Positions 1 to 10,112 of a stretch of 21,643 nt of DNA are shown here, piece by piece. A program made the translations under genes and the position numbers. The notes beneath the pieces were generated by a model. It was not told where the DNA came from and ran no database searches. It worked only from the letters and a program-made list of their open reading frames with translations. Source of the DNA: Phoronis australis (taxonomy: Eukaryota > Phoronida > Phoronidae); the NCBI GenBank assembly GCA_002633005.1, contig NMRA01001408.1, positions 1 through 21,643 of the forward strand, read 5' to 3'. Each line of letters starts with the position of its first letter. The stretch's first letter is position 1.

Positions 1-3000
1 AATTTTGCGGAATGTTTACAAGATGTACATTTACTCATGACAGAATCAAGGAAAATGCAAAAGTTTACAGCAGAGCATCCCAAATATCTTACGAGACACA
101 CTCTACTTGTGGATGAACAATATCACGACGAATTTGTCCATCACCAACTTCTTAATTCAGTTCTTGCACCGGAAAAATTTCTGAGGGTTCCTGTTTTCAA
201 GAAATTCGCAATTGAAAGTCTTGTTACTATGTTACCGCAAAGATTCAAAGGTAAATTCGAATTTAAGTACGAAAAAGAAGCCAATTTTGATATTTGGATT
301 GAGAAGTTGTGGAGTTTTATCAACGAAGCTCTACAAGATACTGAGGATTCTGATGAAAATTCTCTCGACAAACATCTTGGAGACTTTTGTCTGATACCAG
401 CCTACCGCGACAAAGATCTCCCAAATAAAGACCACGTGCTCGTTCAAGTTAGACGGTCTAAAAGTGTCGTCGTTGATAGTGGCCGACGTATGTTCGTGGG
501 AGGGAACATTGTTCACATTTTAAAACGATTAGATGTCCCTATTTTGTCGGACATAAACTTGTGTCTGAGATCCGTTGTGAGCAGTGTCGACAAACCGCTA
601 GATATTTTAACTGCCATTGAACTAAACATGGAAAATGATATAGTAAGCGACATATTAACCAAGTCCCAGTGTCTCGACTTACTTAATTACCTGTGTTCTA
701 ACTTAAACAAAACTGACTCTGACGTTTTACGTAGGATAAAACTGTTGCCATTCTTTTGTACCAGAAGTGGGTCGTTTGTCAGTGTAGGTGATAAAGAGGC
801 ATTTATCCTCCACAACGACATACCAACAAAAGACGCTACCTTGTGGGAAAACAATGAAGAAACTGTGTTCTTGGAAGTTCATGGCGCGCGCATCATGGAA
901 TTTCTTGGAATCAAGAAAATGATACTTGCTGATTTGTACAAATATCATGTGTTGCAGCATTTTGATCATTTTTCCGATGACGGTAGAAGAGAACACTTGC
1001 TGTTCATAAAGAACAAAGTTTTTCCAACTTTGGTCAATGTAGATCGCAAATCCTTCATATCGGTTATGAAGGAAGTATCGTTCATCGAAAATGACTGTGG
1101 TTACCTGGTAAAGGCCAGCGCCTACTTTGACTGGGAAAATACAGTGTTTGATGAGATGTTGACAGAAGATCACTTTCCTCCCAAATATTTCAAAACTGAT
1201 GAATGGCGAAGTTTCTTGTTAGAACTTGGACTCCAAAACCGTGTCTCAGATGACCAGTTTGTGGGATTCGCGAATGAGGTTGCACGTCATCGTCATGATA
1301 CAGAAAGTCAATATAAAGATAAATGTCGCAAATCAGAGGTGCTCATTACTTATCTGTTGGATAATCAAATGCAGAAAGAATGGTCCTTTTCATTGACTAC
1401 TCTAAACCGTGTAAAAGATATACCATTCGTTCCACAGGAGGCGTTAGCCGAAAAGTTTCTTCGTCTACATCCTCGCTACAGTAAGGAGAAGTTTGTAAAG
1501 ATGAATGGTGCCGTTGTGTGCTCCTCGTCGAACGATCGTTTGGTATGGAGTGCTGCCTACCTGGTACCAACTATTCTTAGAGTCAACGACAAATTAGCCA
1601 AAGCGTTGGGAATAGACCTAATACCACCTGTGTCACTCGTGATTAAACACTGCTCTAATGTATGTAAGAACTTGTATGGACAGAAACCATCTAGTAACAA
1701 GGTGGCATGGGAGAGTGGTTTAGTATTGAATATCATGAAGAACGTGTACAGCTTTTTGAAGACAAATACAACGAAAATCAGCTTTTCTGATCAGGAAGTG
1801 TTGCGAAAAACGCCGCTGGTAGTTGTCAATGAGTCGAATGTGTTCGTGTATGCAAGGCAAGTAGTGGAAGACATACGACAAGATCAACAAATACAGCCGT
1901 ACTTGTATAAGTTGCCTACAGAAGTCGCCGAGTTTAAACAGCTGTTTATTTTCTTGGGGGCAAGCGTGGAACTAAACGTGAATATTCTTGCCGCTGTCCT
2001 TCTTGAAATTGCTCAATGCACCCATTCAGAGTTTCTTCACGTTGAAGAAAAGAAGAAAGCGCGAAAAGCTCTCATTTCCCTGCTACGATGTTCTGATGAC
2101 GCAATCGAAAACGCATCATTCAAACATGACCTCTTTGTGCCAACCAGAGATGAGATGATGTTACTGGCTAGAGAATGTGTCTTTGTGGACGATGAAAGAC
2201 TGTATGAAGAAATCAAAAGTAATTTCGGTTATCCTGTCCTGACCAAAACTTTGGTTGAAGTCTTTGACAGTAAACAGAAATTTTTGAAATTTGATGAACA
2301 GCACCGGCCTATGATACTATCTGAAGTCGTTCATGAACAGTTGGAGAAAGAAGGAGACATTCAAAGTCATGACTCATCAGATGTCCCAGTTGTGAAAGAG
2401 ATTTTTGAGCGTCTCACATCTAGTATGTTTCACCATGCCCTTGCAAGATTAATTTTTCACATCAGCAGTCAAAACAACAATCCTACGATGGATATTTTAA
2501 ACATTGTTCAGGAGAAATTTGAGAAGGTCAAGGTCTTCGAAGCTGGTGCCATCAAGTCGTACTACGTGGACACGTCTGGAAATAAACTGTGTGAAAGCAC
2601 AAATTGTACTAAAGTGTCTGTAATTCGTGGCAAAGAATCATTCCTGGAAATATATATCCATCCAAGTGAAGAGCGCTTTGAAATCTATGACAGATTGACA
2701 GAATACATTGCGGAGAATATGGGCGTTACCTTCGACAACAGATGTCTAATGGTGTTGCGAGAACTCTTGATGCTGGAAAACTCCGCCACTAACCTAAGCT
2801 CTTATTTAGATAAGAACCGAATTCTGATACTTCCAGTCCAAGAACCCGACATTCAACTGGGTGAAAAAATCTCCGGAGACATGAGTCATATCATGGAACA
2901 AGGGTTTCTCGCTTTTGATGTCGACGAACTTGTTGGATACGAAACAGGAAAACGAAACGATGATGGCGAACCAGAGTATGTCATAGCTCAGGTTTGCCAA

Positions 3001-3627
3001 CAGTTGGAGTCGTGCGAAGAGTCACCAGGTGGCATTAAACGACGATACCTCGTGAACGTTGGAGGTGAGAAAATTGAAGTGGACAGCGTAGACCTTCATA
3101 AATTTTGGCGACCAACACGACAACGTGAAGATGACGAACTATGTGTTTTTGACACAGAGGCCATTAAAAAGGAAATCGATAACCAGATGGAAGAAGCCAG
3201 AGCAATGCCCGAGCATCAAAGAGGCAGAGTGATGAGGCGCCTTTTTATGCACTGGCACCCGTATACAGACGAAGAAAATACAGAGGCACGCACTGAGATT
3301 TTTGATTATCTTGAACGTTCTGTGACTAAATATGAAGAGTCCACTCACCACTCAGTTTCGGTTACCATAGATCAGCAGTCTATACGAAGACGAGTGACGA
3401 TGCAGTACGACAGACGACGGAGGTGCAGGCAAAGCTATACCGCATCCGGTGGAACTGGTGGTGGTCTTTGGTTTTTAGCGAATGCTCCTGCTCTTCCTAA
3501 TCCGCGGCCTTCTTCAGCGAGCCAGTGGTACCGGCAAGCCGTGGATGACTTTAATTCCTCCCAAAATGACATCCCACCAGGAGCTGTGGTAGAGTCTTAT
3601 GTGTGGGCCTGCTATAAATGCCACCAA
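1..3627 (+). CDS. Sacsin-like protein, large exon (5' partial)
   Basis: The frame is open from base 1, so the first Met (37) is probably internal and the exon continues left of the window. It encodes about 1,209 residues up to a perfect donor CAA|GTAAGT at 3627/3628. The body is the leucine- and charge-rich sequence typical of sacsin repeat regions. Near residues 1070-1115 is a J-domain-like segment (RRLFMHWHPYTDEEN), followed after a linker by the first half of a HEPN domain (WYRQAVDDFN, then CYKCHQ at the exon end). Order and spacing match the C-terminus of sacsin (J domain, then HEPN). In vertebrates sacsin is a large cytoplasmic co-chaperone linked to Hsp70, mitochondria and intermediate filaments. 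Odd point: the J-domain HPD triad reads HPY (3256-3264). The gene may be a sacsin orthologue or one of the lineage-expanded sacsin-like genes; the N-terminus would decide. Confidence 0.88.
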
Positions 3628-5366
3628 GTAAGTGGTTTTGACAGACAAATTAAAAACAGATAAATAAATTCGACTTGCATAAACGAAAATGATTTCAATA
3701 CAATGGGTCTTCATTTGAAATCCCACCCGTAAGTGTACTAATAATCTAAAGCTTTTTGAGATCTATTCAAGTGCCAATAACCTATAAAATAGCCACTCTT
3801 TAATCACTGTGAAGTGGGTTATCTTCTGAGCTATTGCCATTGCCAATGACAGATATTGACGTAGTGGACGCCGTACTGACATCACGATACAGCATTGAAC
3901 TATGAAATTTCAAGCCTGTCAGTTGTTAGCACGAGTTTTATTCGGTACCGCTACAAGTGAACGATTCTTGAGCCAATGAACATTTACACCAAAGGATGAC
4001 GTCACGAATCGAATTCCAGAACGGGTCGATTGCTAAGATTTGTACTGTCGTTGGAAATACGGCCAGTTGGTCCTTCCATTTACACGGCGTGAACTCTATT
4101 GATTAAGATTTTGGCAGTCGTAGTGGACTTCGCTACTGTTGCTCTCCTGCCAGGTATTATAGTAGGGTATGAGCTGACCTAAATAACACAGTCAGATGAG
4201 GCCAAAGAAGAACCCTGGGACTGGGTGGGACTGGTCTGTCAGTGAGTAATCTGTTACGACTGTTCAGAAATAAAACACCACACAGGAGACTGCCTTCAAC
4301 CTCTCTGGAATGAATTCCATTTTAATGGACCAATCACGAAAAGCTGATGCCCCGAAAAATATTACGTCATTTTGCAAATTCTGTACTGTTGACATGAATG
4401 TAGTGATTGATTTGGGCCCTTGCACCTGGGATATATGAAGAACAAACGACACCAAGTAGAAACCAGAATCTTAGTCAGATAAAGCCAAAAGTTCCGAACC
4501 TGAGCATTGGAAACTGACACAACTCTGTAGAAACTAGCGACACGTTACACACGTCACATCTACTACAAAGCGAATCGACTCGTTTTTTTAGTATATGCGA
4601 TCCGAGATTAATACGCAAACGTCTAAAACCCAATTAACTGACAAGCTTGGAATTGAATATAAAATATCACCCAGTATCCCTCACTGAAAAACGCAGCTTT
4701 TTGGATATTATGTATAGTGGCAATTCTCATCCCTGGTTACCTTGGAAACAGTACATTTTCCATATTAATTACTATTCCTTAGCGAGTATTTATTATCCAT
4801 GGAACAATAAAAAGTAACGTGTGAGGCCCAGCAAGAGGTCTGAATCTTGTTTCAATGAGAGGAAACGTAATGCTGTACGCGCTACGGCACACAGTCTGTG
4901 CTGGTCATTCTTCTATGCTCTATAGAGGTGAATGCAGAACCAAGATGCTGGTCTGTTGCTTATTTTCTTGTTCTCCTTGGGTAGCAAATCACGTGCGGAT
5001 ACAGCATTTAACACAGATAAGAAAAGATCCGTATTTTACTGAAGACAACATCAAAAACGGTTGTTTTCTCTTCAACTTGGTGAAGTCTCACCAGCTGATT
5101 TATGCGTTCATAAACTTTACGACTAACGTTGTTTAAATATATTCAAGTTCAATTAAATAATAGACTGGAAGTCGTTATTAGTGACAGCGCAAACATTCAT
5201 GTGAGAATATATCGCTGCAATATTCGAATCATACTGGCGTGTAACTTTGGTCAATTATCTAACCATCTGAGCGGAATTGGTTTTGTTTGCGGACGAAAAA
5301 ATGGCCGCCTCTTCTGTTGATTTACAATTGACCATGGAGCATCATATGCGATTTCTTATCTTTCAG
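3628..5366 (+). other. Intron of the sacsin-like gene
   Basis: This phase-0 intron is bounded by GTAAGT at 3628 and TTATCTTTCAG ending at 5366. Reading through instead gives a stop at 3661-3663. Joining the exons restores the HEPN core (CYKCHQ followed by SAEKALKAAQ), which is strong evidence for the splice. Inside I see no convincing gene. There is one perfect CRE palindrome TGACGTCA at 3997-4004 and an ATGGCCGCC YY1-like string at about 5301. Open frames inside the intron (such as 4855-5136) show no recognisable protein features. Confidence 0.85.
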
Positions 5367-5681
5367 TCTGCAGAGAAAGCGTTAAAAGCCGCCCAGTTTG
5401 CTGTGGACGCTAATTTGAAGTCAGAGACGCACAATTTAGCCACCATAGCGCACACCCTCGACATGCCTGACCTGCGAGAACTGCGCAGATTGGCAGTCGA
5501 CCTCCGTTCACGACTGGGCGACTCGACAAAAATGCGGTACCCGGATGTTTTCGGGAGTGGGATTCCGAGTGATTATTTTACCGAACGCCACGCTGAAGAA
5601 GCGAAGAGTATAACTGGTGAAATTTTAGATATTGTGAGAATGTTTCTGAAGAGTCGAGGGGTGGACGTTGATCACCAGTAA
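5367..5681 (+). CDS. Sacsin-like protein, last exon (HEPN C-terminal half)
   Basis: The exon begins right after an acceptor (TTTCAG ending at 5366) and encodes 104 residues to TAA at 5679-5681. It starts SAEKALKAAQ, the helix that directly follows CYKCHQ in HEPN domains. Further along are AHTLDMPDLREL, RYPDVF, and a final helix with HAEEAKSI and DIVRMFLKSRG; the RYPD segment and the closing Ala/Ile-rich helix are hallmarks of sacsin-type and prokaryotic HEPN proteins. Known sacsin HEPN domains dimerise and bind nucleotides rather than act as an RNase. The same frame is open back to 5277 inside the intron, but those extra residues (FADEKMAASS and so on) do not fit HEPN. No canonical AATAAA was found in the 600 bp downstream. 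Confidence 0.9.
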   Translation, partial: SAEKALKAAQFAVDANLKSETHNLATIAHTLDMPDLRELRRLAVDLRSRLGDSTKMRYPDVFGSGIPSDYFTERHAEEAKSITGEILDIVRMFLKSRGVDVDHQ

Positions 5682-6401
5682 TTTTCTTAGATTAGGTTAT
5701 ACTAGATATGAAATGTCATTTTTTTCTCAATGAACAGACATTCAAGCCTTCAGGCCAAACATCATCTCTGCTTTCGCCTCGAGTGACTCAATGCTGCATT
5801 TCTACATTTGCAACATCGTTGGTACAAAATTAACGTGTACACGGTCTTTGTGCAGGTAAATAATCTTGAGCAACTGAATCACAGAAAGGGAGCAAAAAAT
5901 CGATTTGTTGTTTTATTTATATGGTTCTGAGCCCTGTGCTTTTTCAAGGAATACCTGTCAAGTAGTGGGACTATATGAAAAATACGTGTGAACAAGAGCT
6001 TCAAACTTTAAAATTGCATTTGTTGGCATTTTGACTATTTAGGACATTATATCTATGCATTCTTGGTTCCAAATTGTAATTCAGGACGAACATTGGACGA
6101 ATGGTGATTTATATTACATAGTCGTTAGCCATGATAGCTTTTTGCTTTCTTTTGAAAGTCGTTCTTTGTTTAATTCATTTAGTGAGTTCGAGTGTATGGG
6201 GTTTGGAATCTATTATTAATCTTCATTTAGTAAGTAGCGGAAGTTAGAAGATATAAGCGTACAGTTTGGTGTTGCTTACTCTAATAATAAGCTTTAATAA
6301 CCCTTAACTACGGATGCAACCAGAAATAATGTCAGCATGCTGTTGGCAAGTCTTACTGGTATAGCTCATTGCATGGACATTCTCCATCCAAAAGTGTGGT
6401 T
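5682..6401. other. Sacsin-like 3' flank, no gene seen
   Basis: This is AT-rich DNA, presumably 3' untranslated region followed by intergenic sequence. I find no long open frame and no canonical + strand AATAAA. A - strand AATAAA (TTTATT at 5912-5917) could serve the weak reverse-strand exon candidates further right, but that is speculative. Confidence 0.4.
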
Positions 6402-6434
6402 GGGCCCCCTTAGGACATCCTAGATCCGCCAGTG
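6402..6434 (-). repeat. Isolated end of an inverted-repeat element
   Basis: On the - strand this reads CACTGGCGGATCTAGG, then a short spacer and GGGGGCC. It resembles the left end of the element at 9270-9417 (CAGTGGCGGATTTAG, then GGGGG and GGCCCCCC). Only one end is visible, so it is either a solo terminus or a decayed relative of the same family. Confidence 0.4.
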
Positions 6435-6537
6435 GTGTACGTCGAGATTTTGATTTAGTTGTTTGCTTTGAAGTTCTATGGTAATCTGGTGGAGTTTGTT
6501 TTAATAATATATAATAATAATATGCTATGAAAACTAC

Positions 6538-6665
6538 CTTAAATGTTTTACTGCGCCTGCCAAAGGTTGCCATTTGACCAAAGCTATCGATTGTCGCAAT
6601 GAGCGTGCAGGAGACAGAAAATATTAGTATGTGAACTAGATCACTTATCCACAGAGCAATTTTGT
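6538..6665 (-). CDS. Candidate exon B, reverse strand, unrecognised
   Basis: On the - strand a strong acceptor (TTTTAAATGTTTTTAG) ends at 6666 and a donor AAG|GTAGTT begins at 6537, enclosing 128 bp. Only one frame is open throughout and it needs one base from the previous exon, which is exactly what candidate exon A supplies (making a GAC codon). The peptide includes KIALWISDLVHILIF, with one likely hydrophobic helix, then TIDSFGQMATFGRR. I do not recognise the family. No matching next exon was found at lower coordinates. It may be a real small membrane-protein gene, a decayed copy, or chance. Confidence 0.3.
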
Positions 6666-6733
6666 CTAAAAACATTTAAAAGTATATCAAACCCGGTTTT
6701 TGCAAATTAAAAATACTAAAACTACTTTCTCAC

Positions 6734-6842
6734 CCAATTCTTTGGAACGAGATATTGTTATGTATCCCTCGACAACCTTCAAAAGTTTGGAGCCTGCTAA
6801 ACGGGCTAGCGTGGCCACCCCGTCTAGCGAATTAAACGGCAA
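6734..6842 (-). CDS. Candidate exon A, reverse strand, unrecognised
   Basis: On the - strand an acceptor GGTCTTTTCGCACAG ends at 6843 and a donor GG|GTGAGA starts at 6733. The 109-bp interval reads LPFNSLDGVATLARLAGSKL and on to RSKEL, leaving one base that completes a codon with exon B across a 68-bp intron. Its DGVATLARLAGSK segment loosely resembles DSFGQMATFGRRSK of exon B, so the two could be related modules. No upstream exon or start codon was found between 6845 and 7080. The function is unknown. The support is splice-site quality plus phase agreement only. Confidence 0.3.
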
Positions 6843-7089
6843 CTGTGCGAAAAGACCTACCATCAAGGACAGTAATATCCAATTTGTGACTTAGACAGAA
6901 TGAGTCTTTAATTGGAAGATTGAAGCCAATAATGCATTAGCAGTTGACAGAACGAAGATTGGCTGAAATCATCAAAATAAGATTTAGTGTCATTTTAAGG
7001 ACCTCGCGTGATTATATGCCAACTTTAATTGTCTTTTCATAATCGTCGTTTTCATGCGCCTACATATTTATATTGTATTATATACGGGT

Positions 7090-7842
7090 GTGCACCCTAG
7101 TGAGAATTTTAGTTTTTACGTTTGCTTCAGTATCTTCGGAGTTCTTGAACAGATTTTAATGAAATTCGGCAAATAGATATCTATTAGGAAGATGCTGCCA
7201 CCTTGACGTTTTGAATGGATTTGACGTATTTTGCCTCACTTTTCGAGTTTTTTTTGTCCGCCCCTCTATAGGCCAAACTACATTTACTACGTAAGCCAAC
7301 ACTAGCCAGCCGAGTAGAGCGACGTCTTTCGTGAAAATGGGCCAAACTGCTGCAAGTATGAATTTACATACATGCTCCTGCTGAGAAGATGACGGCTGGC
7401 AGTGAATTTCGGACGGCGCCGACGACAGGGGCTTTTCCTAGCGGTAGCTTATTTTTTGCGTCCATGTCTGTATCTCCTAAACCTCTGCAGGGCCTTTGTT
7501 AAATTTGGCATCTATACGAAAGGGACAACAGGTGACGACGACTTTCAGACTTATCCAACAACCGATGTGTCCCTAGTGGCATTTTTATGTTTTTCCGTTT
7601 CCTTCTGTATCTTTGGAGTTCCAAGACGGGTGTTTATGAAATTAGGCAAATAGATTTCTACTAAAGAGGCCATCTATTTTTACTCTATTTTGGTGTCCGC
7701 CCCTCTGTTGGCCAAACTACTCTTAGGATGATTATGAAAATTGACATACATGTCCTAACGGGGAGGTTGGCGGCGCCGAATACTGTGCCATCTCCTAGTG
7801 GCAGTTTTATTTTCTTTGCGCCCGTGGCTGTATCTCCTAAAC
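7090..7842. repeat. Degenerate higher-order repeat, two copies
   Basis: A module of the form CCTAGTGGCATTTTTAT, then GTATCTCCTAA or GTATCTTCGGAGTT, occurs four times at about 7095, 7436, 7572 and 7793. GTCCGCCCCTCT plus GGCCAAACTAC lies between modules 1 and 2 (7256) and again between modules 3 and 4 (7694). GGCGCCGA lies just ahead of modules 2 and 4, and GAAATT(C/A)GGCAAATAGAT follows modules 1 and 3. The layout is therefore a unit of roughly 440-480 bp present twice, the second broken by the gap at 7843. Many indels show the copies are old. Short open frames across it look spurious. Confidence 0.65.
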
Positions 7843-7843
7843 N
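7843..7843. other. Single-N assembly gap
   Basis: One n interrupts the sequence exactly where the second copy of the flanking higher-order repeat stops matching the first. This looks like a repeat-caused assembly break of unknown size. Sequence to the right should not be assumed contiguous with the left. Confidence 0.75.
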
Positions 7844-7863
7844 CGCCTGCAAGAGCTCATCCG

Positions 7864-7992
7864 ATGAAGACTTCACGGGTCGGATCGTTAGGTTTCACAG
7901 GTTATCAGTTCGAACCGGAATACACTAACCAAGAAATACTGGAGAGGCGCCGCGAACATGCACAGGCAACGGAACGTATGGATAGTTATTTG
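7864..7992 (+). CDS. Exon-like fragment with GYQFEPEY motif
   Basis: An ATG at 7864 opens 43 codons ending at a good donor (TTG|GTAAGC at 7992/7993), in phase 0. The peptide contains GYQFEPEYTNQEILERRREH and is charged and helix-prone afterwards. The (Y/R)xFEPE start followed by a Glu/Arg-rich stretch resembles the N-terminus of invertebrate proteins carrying a P2X7-intracellular-domain-like zinc-binding module (which continues with a WCxCGxC motif). I see no such cysteine motif downstream before 9000. It is therefore at best a first exon with the rest missing, moved or beyond a gap. It lies 20 bases right of the N gap, so its real context is uncertain. Unspliced, the frame stops at 8091. Confidence 0.35.
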
Positions 7993-9036
7993 GTAAGCCG
8001 GAATTCGTCAGAGAAATCACTGTCGACGAAATGCCGACCACAGACACGTCCTCGTAGTGCAACCGCGACTCATAAATTATGGAGACTGTAACGAAGCAAG
8101 CAGTGTCACGATAAACCACAATTATTAATTGTTGGAGAATTCTTTGAATTAGCCAGGAGTGTGGTCATTTTCAGGTGCATTTCGGACTCGTAACCCGAAC
8201 ACAATGAATTTTTGTGCTGTCCTTCGTACTTTTATTTCTTATTTGTGTTTTATTTTTATTTTCTGTACACTATGACAACGTTGACAACTGTTGACCCATT
8301 CAAGACAGTGGAAATAGCACCGGAAATACGTATTTTTTGCATTTATGCGAACTGGTGAAAATTTTTCGTGGACTACTAAAGTGAGCATAAGGCATTCGGG
8401 GATTTTTGAATTCTAATTAGCTGTCCTTATCAGTACCACTTGCAGCAATCAAACGAACCCTCCACTACTTTAATCTTATCTATAATTAAAATAATTCTTT
8501 GAAGCTGCGCTTAATCGTGTGTATTTGGGAAATCGAAAAGCGTGATCAAATTAGGAAACCAACATGTTTATAAATGACGTATTTGCGGATTATTTATTTC
8601 ATCCCTAAGCATATCACCTTTCCTACAGTAAAATGGAATTTGACATTGGAAACGCCTTAACCACTAATTTAATGGCTTCTTCAAAGAGTTCCATGGTCCC
8701 TTTGTCACTCCTCTGAAATCTGACACTGTCAGATATCGACCAAGTAGCGGACTTCGTATTCATTAATTTACTCACGGCAACGGAAGTCCAAAGAAGTGAA
8801 AACTGCAATCGGATTTTCAATGATTTGTTTTATTAGCAAACTTTTTTCAATCGAACGCCATATCAACAGATATATCTCCACACAATGTCGAAGCAGCATG
8901 TTTTCGTGACAACACCTTAAGGTTTCGTTTCGAACATGGATACCTTTCGACATGAATAAGAGCTATGGATTCTCTGGAATTTGTCAGCGTATAGCCATAA
9001 GTGTGTAACTGCGACGTATTACCGCATTTAACTTTA
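7993..9036. other. Gene-poor stretch
   Basis: No supported gene is visible. The - strand has an acceptor-like CAGATTTCAG near 8715 followed by a short frame with MELFEEAIKLVVKAF ending at a TAG near 8624. It has no recognisable domain and no convincing upstream exon, so I do not call it. The rest is AT-rich with no clear repeat. Confidence 0.35.
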
Positions 9037-9044
9037 TGACGTCA
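9037..9044. promoter_or_regulatory. CRE palindrome TGACGTCA
   Basis: A perfect cAMP-response-element palindrome lies 102 bp upstream of the proposed start codon at 9147. That is the usual distance for a proximal bZIP (CREB/ATF) site. Binding is inferred from sequence only; a perfect 8-mer also occurs by chance, as at 3997-4004 in an intron. Confidence 0.45.
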
Positions 9045-9115
9045 CAGTGACAAGAAGGTGAAGGCTTGCGAGGCAAGGTAGTAACAGGGATGTGAGCGTT
9101 TGTAAGAGTAGGACA

Positions 9116-9169
9116 ATGTCCTTCAAAGGGTTAGCGACTTTCAACCATGTCTTCGGCACCCTATGGTGA
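9116..9169 (+). other. Overlapping upstream ORF
   Basis: An ATG at 9116 opens a 17-codon frame in a different register that ends at TGA 9167-9169, overlapping the proposed main start at 9147. If the transcript begins upstream of it, this uORF could lower translation of the long protein. The context (ACAATGT) is moderate. Confidence 0.3.
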
Positions 9170-9227
9170 GGCGCTAAAGCATGCTCTACATGATATCAGG
9201 AAGTATGTGTACCCGACAAGTAGTTTG
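9147..9227 (+). CDS. Proposed first coding exon of the two-tetraspan protein
   Basis: The ATG at 9147 has A at -3 (AACCATGT) and an in-frame TAG only 15 bases upstream, at 9132. The 27 codons start MSSAPYGEALKHALHDIRKY and end PTSSL at a donor TTG|GTGAGA (9227/9228). The exon ends in phase 0, and the acceptor at 11557 also opens in phase 0, so the two join cleanly. This supplies the start codon that the downstream 8.3-kb frame lacks. The short hydrophilic N-terminus ahead of the first membrane helix fits a cytosolic N-terminal tail. Alternative first exons cannot be excluded; the intron contains an assembly gap. Confidence 0.55.
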
Positions 9228-9269
9228 GTGAGATTTTCTTTGGTGCTCTTCATTCTGTCATTCCAGATA

Positions 9270-9417
9270 CAGTGGCGGATTTAGAAGGGGGTCATGGCCC
9301 CCCCTAAAATTCTCCCAGATTCCATTTGGCAATTCGGGGGTGCAAATGTCTGACGCGCAAAATCCTGGCTAATACTCTTCCCTGCCCCCCCAACTCAAAA
9401 TCCTGAATCCGCCCCTG
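9270..9417. mobile_element. MITE-like element, CAGTGGCGGAT termini
   Basis: The ends are inverted copies: left CAGTGGCGGATTTAGAA, right (reverse complement) CAGGGGCGGATTCAGGA. The 148-bp element is G/C-run rich (GGGGG and CCCCCCC inside) and has no coding capacity. Such CAGNGGCGGAT ends are common in non-autonomous hAT-like elements of invertebrates. I could not find a matching 8-bp target duplication (TCCAGATA on the left versus AAATAGGG on the right), so the superfamily is uncertain. Confidence 0.6.
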
Positions 9418-9878
9418 AAATAGGGGTACTCTGTATACAGGACGGGGGAAACCAACTTGGCGCACTAGGACATTGTCCTGTAACTGAGAGCAGCTGCAAA
9501 CGCACCAAACGCGTGCGTAAACATAAAATTTAACGTAACGTGTTTCTCTACTAAAAATACGTAAGAGGATAGATGAAACGGATATAGTCCACACCATTGT
9601 GTTGAAAACAAAACAGACGTCTTTTCTCTTCCAAAACATAGTCAGTCGCGTTCTTATCGTCTGTGCGAAATAAATGTAGATACAATATCCCCTGGAGTTC
9701 CCTTGACGTATAGCGTCTTGACGATGGAAGTTAAACTGCCATGACAGTCACGTACATTGATGGGCCTAGCGTGAACCAATACCGGCCTGACAGTCACGTA
9801 CATTAATGGGCTTAGCGTGAACCAATACCGGCCTGACAGTCACGTACATTGATGGGCTTGACGTGAAGCAATACAGGC

Positions 9879-10034
9879 GTGTGTTCAGGAACGCTTGCTA
9901 GGACCTACGCTAGGACCTAGCTAAAAACTAGGCAAAGTCACGTGCTCTCATTCAAAATACACGGCAATGTCTCACGTGATCTCGCGAAGTCTTGCTTTTT
10001 AGCGAGGTCCTAGCGTTACTCAGTGAACGGGAGG
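9879..10034. mobile_element. MITE-like foldback element inside the minisatellite
   Basis: The 156-bp insertion splits a 46-bp unit and is flanked by CAGGC on both sides (9874-9878 and 10035-10039), a sequence that occurs once in intact units. The ends are imperfect inverted repeats: left GTTCAGGAACGC and later ACGCTAGGACCTAGCTAAAA; right, reverse-complemented, GTTCACTGAGTAACGC, then TAGGACCTCGCTAAAA. The left arm carries an extra copy of GCTAGGACCT. No coding capacity. The superfamily is unknown. Confidence 0.7.
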
Positions 10035-10112
10035 CAGGCCTGACAGTCACTTACATTGATGGGCCTAACGTGAAGCAACACAGTCCTGACAGTCACGTAC
10101 ATTGATGGGCCT

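Noticed and set aside
4855-5136. 93-codon frame inside the sacsin-like intron
   Set aside because: No domain, mixed Cys/aromatic composition, and it lies within an intron defined by a perfect HEPN join.
5277-5366. Upstream extension of the HEPN exon with an internal Met
   Set aside because: The extra residues do not fit HEPN, whereas splicing at 5367 joins CYKCHQ to SAEKALKAAQ exactly.
6304-6675. 123-codon reverse frame as a single gene
   Set aside because: Its downstream half reads through a donor-like GTAGTT and a transposon-end remnant; only the bracketed 128-bp part looks exon-like.
8623-8953. Reverse-strand frames with MELFEEAIKLVVKAF and neighbours as exons of a gene
   Set aside because: Weak splice sites, no phase-consistent chain and no recognisable domain.
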